Assembly (NCBI RefSeq): GCF_964340395.1 | Contig: NC_135567.1 | Span: forward strand, 6,312,399-6,354,898 | Origin: Glandiceps talaboti | Lineage: Eukaryota > Hemichordata > Enteropneusta > Spengelidae | Reading direction: 5' to 3' | DNA: 42,500 bases | Shown: positions 11,584 to 19,480 of the stretch, one piece after another | How positions within the stretch are numbered: the first letter of the stretch is position 1 | Layout: each line of letters starts with the position of its first letter | The notes under the pieces: model-generated | Told to the model about the DNA's origin: nothing | Databases searched by the model: none | The model's input: the letters and a program-made list of their open reading frames with translations, nothing else | Position numbers and translations under genes: made by a program

Positions 11584-13205
11584 ATGGATGTAATAGATAT
11601 ACAGAACTGTACTAAAGATGAGTTAATGACTATAAAAGGAATAGACCCTGCAACAGCTAAGTCAATAATTGATCTCCGTGAGAGGCACAAGCACCTAACT
11701 CAAGAACTTATAACATCAATTTTGCATTCTAAACCGTCGAAGGAATTTTGGGACAAAGTTAGGTTCACACCAATTCCACTGACTACTTCCGACCATACCC
11801 CTGAAGGTCCTACTGACATAGAGGAGGGAGGGGGAGCTGGTGGTGGTAGTCCCACTAGCACCGATACCACACCACAGCAAGACCACTTCAATGCAAGGAT
11901 GGGAGAAGTTATTGATCAAGCTGCTGCCAACTCAGTCTATGGGGGTAGAAGTTATTGATCAAGCTGCTGCCAACTCAGTCTATGGGGGTAGAAGTTATTG
12001 ATCAAGCTGCTGCCAACTCAGTCTATGGGGGTACAAGACCAAAGGCAAACAAAGGGAAGTCACCACCATCACATGACACCCCACCAGCTGAGCATCCAGC
12101 ACCACAAACACCAGTTGTGCACCAGACACCACCATCTGGGCCTCATCTGCAAATGACAGGCCAACCGATGCCACCACCAGAGACTCAACCACCGCCAATG
12201 GGGTACTACGCACCCTCGTGGGGGTATCAGGTACAACCACCTGGTCCATCACAACCTGCATATCGCCAGTCACCACCAGCTGCAAACATACCAGTGACAC
12301 AACCAGGCTACCAGGCACCGTCCATGGTGTACTACCAACCAGCTGGATACCAACAGCCACCACCAGCCAGCTATACAATGGGGCCGTCAGGGTACCAACC
12401 ACCTATCATGGGGTACTACCCACCGGCAATGCCTTATCTGGCATACCATCAGCAGCCAACATCACCATACCAATACCCACCATACCCCATGGTACCACCA
12501 TACTACCAGCATAATCCCATGCAATCATATGGACCACCAACAGTCTCACAGCCTTTAGTGTCATCAACTATGGGCCAACAACCAGACCAACGAGTGTTGA
12601 CAGGTGCAACTCAGTTTAAGCAGGAACAACCAATGCCTACAGCACACACACCAGTGCCAACACCATGTGTACAAGGGCCATCTCCCCATGTAGGAGTGAG
12701 CAGTACCACCACCACTCCCCCAACACCGACAAGTCAGCAACACACCTGGGACCAGGGAGTCAGTGCTTCAGATAGAAGGGGATACGGCCAACCACCACAT
12801 CATCCCTATGTCCCCAAGAACTTGATTTACTCGGGAGATAGTACATGGCGGAGTTTTATAACCCGATACGAGCAGTATGCACACTCCAATCAGTGGACAA
12901 TCCAGGAGGCGAGAGACAACATGTGTTGGTTCTTAGATGGCAAAGCTATTGATTACTACACTCTTATCCGAGATCGACATCAAGATATTGAATACCACAA
13001 CCTAGTCAAACAACTGGAACGCCGTTTCGATTTTCAAGAACTACCAGAAACTGCCCTGGTTGAATTTTATCAAGCAAAACAGTGGTCTGTGCCTATTAAA
13101 ATTCAAGGACACCAGGTGAATGCCATAGTTGATACTGCAGCAGAAGTTACCCTCATCTCAGACCAACTCTACAAAAGCTTACATGACAAACTGATAATAA
13201 TCTAA
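11584..13205 (+). pseudogene. Ty3/gypsy-type retrotransposon gag-protease remnant
   Basis: The first frame (11584-11958) starts with an ATG and a helix-hairpin-helix-like N-terminus (DELMTIKGIDPATAKSII), followed by a glycine- and threonine-rich linker. The second frame (to 13205) holds a long Pro/Gln/Tyr-rich region (about residues 20-280). A capsid-like segment follows (IYSGDSTWRSFITRYEQYA, then DNMCWFLDGKAIDYY), and finally a retropepsin core with DTAAEVTLIS, where gypsy proteases usually have DTGA or DTAA. Between capsid and protease I see no zinc knuckle (CCHC), and the protease ends at a stop soon after its active-site strand. Internal deletion is therefore likely. The two frames are separated by a 43-bp triplication. 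No reverse transcriptase or integrase follows, so the copy is dead. Confidence 0.75.
11905..12033 (+). repeat. 43-bp triplication inside gag, frame-breaking
   Basis: GAAGTTATTGATCAAGC starts at 11905, 11948 and 11991, exactly 43 bp apart, with essentially identical copies. Forty-three is not a multiple of three, so each extra copy shifts the frame. The upstream gag frame therefore stops at 11958 and the downstream frame takes over. A single copy would leave one continuous frame. The near-perfect identity suggests the expansion is young relative to the element. Confidence 0.9.
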
Positions 13206-13735
13206 ACAGTAATCATGAATGTGAATGTACTCAGAAAAGTAATGGGGTGACTGGGGGAACCCGTCCCCTTTTACATGTGCAAGTCAGATGGCGTCACATA
13301 ATTAATCTGCAAATAAATGCAGCTCGTTCTCAACATCACGTAATTGCGTACAATTAGTGTTCAGTAGGATTTTTTTTGTGTGGTTTACTGAAATATTTCA
13401 TAGCAGACGACTGATGTGCAAAGTGAAATTGATAATATATATTGGGTCATTTCACAAGTGCCGGAAGTGTTTAGTATCATTTTTGACTTTTTTACCAGTG
13501 AATGTCTACGCCACACTGCGGGGGGGGGGGGGGGGGGACATTTTGGATTGATTACTTTCAAATTATTAGTGAAAGTCAAGTTAATTGTAACTAGATAAAC
13601 TACAAACACTGGTATGCTGATTATTTCCTCAACTCAACTCTGACATAATTGAAATTACTTTCTTTAGATCTATGTTCATACCAAGATTTGATGACAAAAT
13701 CACATTTTTTTATTTTAATGTTAATTTTTTAAAAC
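13206..13735. other. spacer after gag, with 18-bp poly-G run
   Basis: No coding sequence recognised. A run of 18 G lies at 13520-13537. It ends in a pyrimidine-rich stretch (TTTTTTTATTTTAATG and on) leading to the acceptor of the next exon. Confidence 0.5.
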
Positions 13736-13749
13736 CTTGTGTCTTCCAG

Positions 13750-13943
13750 GCAAGACATTCTTCTTCATTGGAAAGGATGGTGTTGGTTCTAAGCAAGTGT
13801 TACTAACCCAACAACAATGGAAGGAATTTTTCAAAGAATGTCATGTTTCTGCAATGTTGGTCATCTTGGCATCAACAAAGACTGTGAAGAAGATTTCATC
13901 CAGGTTTTATTGGAAGACCATCTCAAGTGACATGCAACAATTG
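13750..13943 (+). pseudogene. integrase H2C2 zinc-binding exon of a Ginger/KRBA2-like gene
   Basis: A 194-bp exon bounded by an acceptor (CTTCCAG, ending 13749) and a perfect donor GTAAGT (13944). It encodes GKTFFFIGKDGVGSKQVLL, then WKEFFKECH, and ends ISSRFYWKTISSDMQQL. This is the first half of the integrase zinc-binding (H2C2) domain found in gypsy-like integrases, Ginger DNA transposons and domesticated KRBA2/GIN1-type genes. The first His is in ECH. The second (GHLG-type) is present in the DNA but out of frame: about one base is missing near 13858 and one extra lies in the AAAG near 13880, so VILAST is read instead. The Cys pair is in the next exon. Splicing would be phase 0. Confidence 0.75.
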
Positions 13944-13974
13944 GTAAGTATGATTATTTAGTTAGATAATGGTC

Positions 13975-14311
13975 CTGTAAAATAGTATCCCCCTAAAGTA
14001 CTTAGTACATTAAAATGTCATACATTTTCACAAGAGAAAGCAGTAAATATCTTCTTGGTAAATTTATCTATACTTTGATACACATGATGCTTGTAGTCAA
14101 CTGAACAATAATAACTCTGTCATACATAGCCTGTTTCCCATCATATTCACTGCAACAGCCATGCTGAGACCAGTAAAATAGTATCCCCCTCCCCCCTGAG
14201 TACTAAGTTTGGCACTTCCAAAATCCATACTTTTTCAGAATGGAAAGTGTTAAACATGTTGGTAAATATATGCTTTGATACACATGATGCTTGTATTCAG
14301 CTGAAAAATAC
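13975..14311 (+). repeat. about 195-bp direct repeat of the GTAAAATAGTATCC family (resumes at 14668-14815)
   Basis: Shared phrases in order: GTAAAATAGTATCCCCCT, GTACT(T/A)AGT, TTTGATACACATGATGCTTG, and CTGTCATACATAGCC(T/C)G followed by a CCATCATA tract. The second copy is split by the foldback insertion and resumes at 14668. A third start follows at 14716. Related to the pieces at 9806 and 21907-22016. Confidence 0.75.
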
Positions 14312-14667
14312 AACTTCAGACATCAGACCATGGACGAACGGAGCCTGTTACAAACAGGGAAAGTAAACAACTGAATTAGATTTTAATAACTTTTGGCTCA
14401 GCATGTTGGAAGTACAGACAAGTATTACATTCCATCATTTGATAAGAACAGTTTTATGGCCACTTTACATAAATTTACAGTTCCCCTGGTATTTCATGTA
14501 CACATAAAGAGGCAATAAATCTGTTCTTATCAAACCATGGTGTGTACTACAAGTCTCTGCTGTTTTAACATGCTGAGCCAAGTGTAATAAATCCAATTTG
14601 CTTGTTTACTGTCCCTGTTTCAGTGTTTGTAACAGGTTCAGTTGTCCATAGTCTGATGTCTGAAGTT
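14312..14667. mobile_element. 356-bp foldback element with about 170-bp arms
   Basis: The left end AACTTCAGACATCAGAC (14312) is the reverse complement of GTCTGATGTCTGAAGTT, which ends at 14667. Pairing continues inward through CCTGTTACAAACA, CAGTAAACAA, GGCTCAGCATGTT, TTTGATAAGAACAG and CATAAATTTACAGTTCCCC, with small mismatches and indels, almost to the centre near 14485. It has no coding capacity. It interrupts a direct repeat, which shows insertion. Transcribed as part of the intron, it would form a long RNA hairpin. Confidence 0.88.
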
Positions 14668-14899
14668 ATAATATCTCTGTCATACATAGCCCGTTTACCA
14701 TCATAGCCATACTGAGAACTGTAAAATAGTATCCCCTCCAGAGTACTAAGTTTTCCACTTCCAAAATTCATACATTATATGTCTATAATACTTTGATGCA
14801 CATTATGTTTGTAAAGAATTGAAAAAAATTAATCATATATTATATAATATAGTCAATATTCTCTATAATGTTGTTCTGAACATTGTTATATTTTATTAG

Positions 14900-15025
14900 A
14901 TCAAGAGTTGTGGTAAGTGTCAGAGGTTTGAGAAAATAAAAACTTGTGGTCCTGAACTGAAACCTATTCCGAATAAAGCTCCATGGTATATGCTTGGAAT
15001 CGATTTGGTTGGCCTATATCCATAG
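14900..15025 (+). pseudogene. second integrase exon, ending at start of DDE core
   Basis: After the acceptor TTATTAG the frame reads IKSCGKCQRFEK, supplying the Cys pair (C-x2-C) of the H2C2 domain. It then gives PELKPIPNKAPW and MLGIDLVG, which is the first strand of the integrase (rve) core with its first catalytic Asp. A TAG stop follows at 15023-15025. The remainder of the core, including the second Asp and the Glu, is absent; the 42-bp array begins 65 bp later. The integrase is therefore truncated. Confidence 0.72.
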
Positions 15026-15089
15026 GTGTTGCATAGGTGATGCCTATTCCCACTTGAAACCGTACACATCAATCAATAATCAACCTCCA

Positions 15090-16481
15090 GCAGACCAGTC
15101 CCAGATAGAGAACCAGCCTTCAACCACTCCAGCAGACCAGTCTCAGATAGAGAACCAGCCTTCAACCACTCCAGCAGACCAGTCCCAGATAGAGCACCAG
15201 CCTTCAATCACTCCAGCAGACCAGTCCCAGATAGAGAACCAGCCTTCAACAACTACAGCAGACCAGTCCCAGATAGAGCACAAGCCTTTAACAACTCCAG
15301 CAGACCAGTCCTAGATAGAGCACCAGCCTTCAATCACTCCAGCAGACCAGTCCCAGATAGAGCACAAGCCTTCAACCACTACAGATGACCAGTCCCAGAT
15401 AGAGCACAAGCCTTCAACCACTCCAGCAGACCAGTCCCAGATAGAGCACAAGCCTTCAACCACTACAGCAGACCAGTCCCAGATAGAGCACAAGCCTTCA
15501 ACCACTCCAGCAGACCAGTTCCAGATAGAGCACCAGCCTTCAACCACTACAGCAGACCAGTCCCAGCTAGACCACCAGCCTTCAACCATTCCAGCAGACC
15601 AGTCCCAGATAGAGCACCAGCCTTCAACCACTACAGCAGACCAGTCCCAGATAGAGCACCAGCCTTCAACCACTCCAGCAGACCAGTCCCAGATAGAGCA
15701 CAAGCCTTCAACCACTCCAGCAGACCAGTCCCAGATAGAGAACCAGCCTTCAACTACTCCAGCAGACCAGTCCCAGATAGAGCACAAGCCTTCAACCACT
15801 CCAGCAGACCAGTCCGAGATAGAGAACCAGCTTTCAACCAATCCAGCAGACCAGTCCCAGATAGAGCACCGGCCTTCAACCACTCCAGCAGACCAGTCCC
15901 AGATAGAGCACCATCCTTCAACCACTCCAGCAGACCAGTCCCAGATAGAGCACAATCCTTCAACCACTACAGCAGACCAGTCCCAGATAGAGAACCAGCT
16001 TTCAACCACTACAGCAGACCAGTCCCAGACAGAGAACCAGCTTTCCACCAATCCAACAGACCAGTGCAAGATAGAGCACCAGCCTTCAACCACTCCAGCA
16101 GACCAGTCCCAGATAGAGCACCAGCTTTCAACCACTCCAGCAGACCAGTCCCAGATAGAGCACCAGCCTACAACCACTCCAGCAGACCAGTCCCAGATAG
16201 AGCACAATCCTTCAACCACTACAGCAGACCAGTCCCAGAGAGAGAACCAGCTTTCAACCACTACAGCAGACCAGTCCCAGACAGAGAACCAGCTTTCAAC
16301 CAATCCTGCAGACCAGTGCAAGATAGAGCACCAGCCCTCAAACACTACAGCAGACCAGTCCCAGATAGATCACAATCCTTCAACAACTACAGCAGACCAG
16401 TCCCAGACAGAGAACCAGCATTCAACCACTACAGCAGACCAGTCCCAGATAGACCGTCAGCCTTCAATCACTCCAGCAGAC
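15090..16481 (+). repeat. 42-bp tandem array, 33 units with no indels
   Basis: GCAGACC/GCAGACCAG begins at 15090 and the last unit start is at 16476. The distance of 1386 bp is exactly 33 x 42. In one forward frame each unit encodes PADQSQIE(H/N)QPSTT, open from 14994 to 16601 except for one TAG at 15312 (CAG to TAG). In another forward frame it reads SRPVPDRAPAFNHS with a TGA near 15385. One reverse frame is open for 344 codons. Because 42 is a multiple of 3, open frames on both strands are expected from the unit alone. The array lies where the integrase core should be, between the second exon and the C48 protease. Whether it was ever translated is unknown. Confidence 0.9.
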
Positions 16482-16543
16482 CCACATTTTCCCAGTCCCT
16501 TACCCTTCAGAAGGGAACCAAGAAGATTCATACTTGAACATAG

Positions 16544-16994
16544 CCATTCACTTGCAAACTTAAAAAGAAGAAGAGAATTGACAGAGACAGAGCACATTTA
16601 GCGAAAGATATTCCAAGTATGGTAAAACTCATTAAAACACCAGGACAATGGATGACTGACCATGTCATGAATCACGCACCAGCTCTATTGAAGCAGCAGT
16701 TTCCACACATGGACAGTCTACAGGATGTCCTTGTAATGGCGGCAGGCACAGCTATCATCACACCAGATCAAGAATTCATCCAAATACTGAATATAGACCA
16801 AAATCACTGGGTTACCGTATCCACTATTGGCTGCAGCAAAGGCGTAGTGAATGTATATGATTCCATGGGGTGTGGGCTAGATAGAAGAGCAAAGAAGGCT
16901 GTAGCCTGTCTGCTATTTCATGAAGGGATAAGTATAAAAATACAGTGCGTGCATACACAAACAATTAGGGTGTGATGACTGTGGACTATTTGCT
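16544..16994 (+). pseudogene. Ulp1/C48-like cysteine protease domain, frameshifted
   Basis: The frame opens after stops at 16535-16543 and runs through a basic stretch into an ATG at 16619. The following 118 codons contain NHWVTVSTI (catalytic His63-Trp64 counted from that ATG) and VNVYDSMGC (catalytic Asp81), as in Ulp1/SENP-like C48 proteases and their transposon-borne relatives. The frame stops at 16973-16975. The adjacent frame carries QLGCDDCGLFAMA, the glutamine and nucleophile-cysteine motif. A one-base shift near 16955-16962 therefore separates His/Asp from Gln/Cys. C48 proteases usually remove SUMO-like proteins. In Ginger1 and similar transposons, C48 or OTU domains accompany the integrase, as I recall. 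Confidence 0.72.
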
Positions 16995-17384
16995 ATGGCC
17001 AATGCAACAGCCAAATGTTTTGGACTTGAACCAACAGAGTTTATGTGGGAGCAGACATCGATGAGAAGCCATCTCGCAACGTGTTTTCAACATCAAATCA
17101 TGGAGATTTTCACGTCATGGAGAAGACGACGGGGCCATAAAATCTGGAAAACATTAATGTTACCCATCTACTGCCATTGCAGGCGACCAGATCGTGGAAG
17201 CAACATGATGCAGTTTGACAAGTGTAAAGACTGGTACCATACTGATTGCAAAGAATTGTCAGCAAGTTTACTTAACAACAAAAGACTGAAATTTGTGTGT
17301 ACAAAGTGTAAAACCAAATGTGTCACTAAACAACTGCCTCAACAAGTGATACTAGCAAATAACCAATGCTTTTCGTGGTTTTGA
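16962..17384 (+). pseudogene. C48 Cys motif plus PHD finger
   Basis: Continuation of the same ancestral protein in the next frame. It starts with the catalytic-Cys motif (CDDCGLFAMA), continues through KCFGLEPTEF, and ends in a PHD zinc finger: Cys60, Cys62, Cys77, His82, Cys85, Cys102 and Cys105 counted from the ATG at 16995 (YCHCRRPDRG, DKCKDWYHTDC, VCTKC). The usual Cys before DxC is Phe74 here (MQFDKC), so one of eight zinc ligands is missing. PHD fingers bind histone H3 tails; in transposon proteins the role is unknown. Stop codon at 17382-17384. Confidence 0.75.
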
Positions 17385-18019
17385 TAACAGATGTAATGTT
17401 TTTAGGTGGAAACTTGTATCATAAAAATTTTGAACTTTCTTGCAAGGCTCGTGTGTAAAACTGCCGACCTTTAGCCAATATTGACAAAATAGTCAAACAC
17501 TTTGAAATATGACAATCTACGTTGTATATTTAAAGGCCAAATCAATTCACATGAGTAACAATCAAGGTGCAGTATCAATATACATAACAAAAATGAATGT
17601 CACATATAATGAATGTCACATTTGCTGCTAAATTTGTGTACACATTGATTCTGAAAAAGAACGCCTGTGAAAAAATAAGAACAACTCTTAGTATTATAGT
17701 GACCCTGGTCACACTTTACTTTTCACAAAGTCTACTTCTTGAGCACTAAACAATGCCTACAGTTCGCTTGAGCAAATAAAATACCTCTCTTTTGAAGATG
17801 TGTAATGGCCTAGATTATTAATAAATTAAGACCATATGGAACTACAATTTTGCACAATGAACATCAAGTTCAATTTAACTAAATAGTTAACTTATCCTGT
17901 TTGTAACAATTGTAACCAAACTATGAAAACGTGAATTCATATTGGCTAAAAACGTTTCTAAATTGTGCCATTACAGAAAAGAAAAATATCTAAGAAAGAT
18001 TTGGCAATGTTCATGCACC
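17385..18019. other. noncoding AT-rich region after the Ginger-like gene
   Basis: No open frame or domain is seen. A short duplication (AATGAATGTCACAT twice near 17590-17620) is the only structure. It may include the 3' part of the transposon, but I could not identify a terminus. Confidence 0.45.
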
Positions 18020-18224
18020 ATATTAGCAGCTATACTCACTTGACTGTTTTATATGACATTCATTGCTATCAACGATGCCTTTCGAATGCTACTCAAGACC
18101 TATGTTGTCTGTGACCATGTATGTTAAGTAACATCAATTCATAGGTCTTGAGTAGCATTCGAAATGTATCGTTGATAGCAATGAATGTTATATAAAACAG
18201 TCAAGTGAGTATAACTGCTAATAT
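18020..18224. mobile_element. foldback element, about 83-bp arms, 37-nt loop
   Basis: The left arm (ATATTAGCAG, then TATACTCACTTGACTG, through TACTCAAGACCTAT at about 18103) is matched by the reverse complement of 18141-18224. There are only a few mismatches (for example CAGCTA versus CAGTTA, ATGCC versus ATACA). The loop is 18104-18140. It has no coding capacity and would form a strong hairpin in DNA or RNA. Confidence 0.88.
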
Positions 18225-19156
18225 TTGTAATCTAAGATCATAAGGAGAAAACCTGGCTCACAACTCCTATTTTATAATGTATATGACTTTAGTTGCTGTT
18301 CATTTTAGTGCTTTGTACATATGTGTGATGTCCTGTGTAAAAATATCGGTTTTTAATGGAGTTGATTTGTGTAGTCGATATAATTTAAATGTCTTAAAAT
18401 TATTTGATACAGTTGTGTGTAATTAGTTACTAGGTACCTTTGAAATGTATAGATGGACAAGAATCGCACGTCTGATTATTTTGGAGAACTAAAATACATA
18501 TAGTTCAATTATAAAAATTGGTGCAGATCATCTTGCAATTTTAGAATACAATTTAATATTAGTGGCAGTACATTCTATTCATATCATGATGAAACAATAA
18601 GTGCTTAGTAAGATTTGCTTTTATAGAAATGTATCTTTCATTTTTTAAACGTTAATATCATTAAAAATGAACCAGCATGATTTAAAACTGTTTGAATTGT
18701 ACTGTATGTGTCATCAGATGAGTTTTGTTATACAGTGCATATGGGAGAGAGTAAATGTGAGGTTATGAAATTTCTACTCAAGAGTCCATATAGAAACGCT
18801 GCTGAGACATTTTTTGATAGCGTAGTAATTTCAATTTGAAAAAAAAATCATACTTGGGAACCTTGGTCATCTATTGCATATGTTAAAATAATGTCGTTGG
18901 GAAAAACTTCGTGGGCATGTTTTCAATATGTTGCCATTATTATTGGATGCATCTTGTACTACACATACAAAAAGGTCTCACTGCTAAGATTATAATACAT
19001 CTCTAATAAGCTGATTTTAAGACAGCTCTGTGCATTGATATCACCGACAGACTTGTAAAACACAAGTGTCTGTCCAAAGTTTGTGCTTCTTGTAGATATT
19101 TGAAACTGGGATTGTATTTACTCAAAGAATATAAAAGAACTTTCATTTTTATATGA
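18225..19156. other. noncoding AT-rich region
   Basis: I see no gene, repeat or domain. It ends in a run of 14-15 C at about 19158. Confidence 0.45.
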
Positions 19157-19157
19157 A

Positions 19158-19331
19158 ACCCCCCCCCCCCCCATCACCTCAATTTATTGGTCAAAGAAGG
19201 GAGGTCATCACTTTTACAAAGTGGATCAAGGGGGATTGCCTGAAGGTGATGATGATGATATTGGTGGTGGTGGTGGTGGTGGTGGTGGTGGTGGTGACGA
19301 CGACGACGACGACGATGATGATGATGATGAT
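19158..19331. repeat. simple repeats: poly-C, (GGT)n, (GAC)n, (GAT)n
   Basis: A C run of about 14 at 19158, then GGT repeats (about 19262-19296), GAC repeats (19297-19313) and GAT repeats (19313-19331). These give apparent Asp/Gly or Ser/Pro proteins on both strands that are artefacts of the repeats. Confidence 0.9.
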
Positions 19332-19480
19332 ATACCATACCATACGACGATGATGATGATAGAGGTGATGTCAGCAAAGTTAATGGTACTAGGGTTGCAG
19401 GTGGTGATGCAGGTGGTAAAAATGGAAGTGATTGTACCACTGCTGATATTACATTTATTCATGGGGGTTGATGATTTAGG

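Larger units (their letters stand above)
13944..14899 (+). other. GT-AG intron carrying repeat copies
   Basis: The 956-bp intron starts GTAAGT and ends TTTTATTAG. It splits the zinc-binding domain between its His half and its Cys half in phase 0. It contains two tandem copies of a unit of about 195 bp (starting GTAAAATAGTATCC near 13978 and 14174), the second interrupted by the foldback element at 14312-14667, and the start of a third (14718). Confidence 0.72.

Noticed and set aside
11995-12402. 135-codon minus-strand frame opposite the Pro-rich gag region
   Set aside because: Shadow of the CCA-rich gag coding strand.
15311-16345. 344-codon open frame on the minus strand (repeats of WSAGVVEG and CSIWD)
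   Set aside because: It is the antisense reading of the 42-bp array. A 42-bp unit without stops in that frame keeps it open automatically, and no start, splice or domain evidence supports it.
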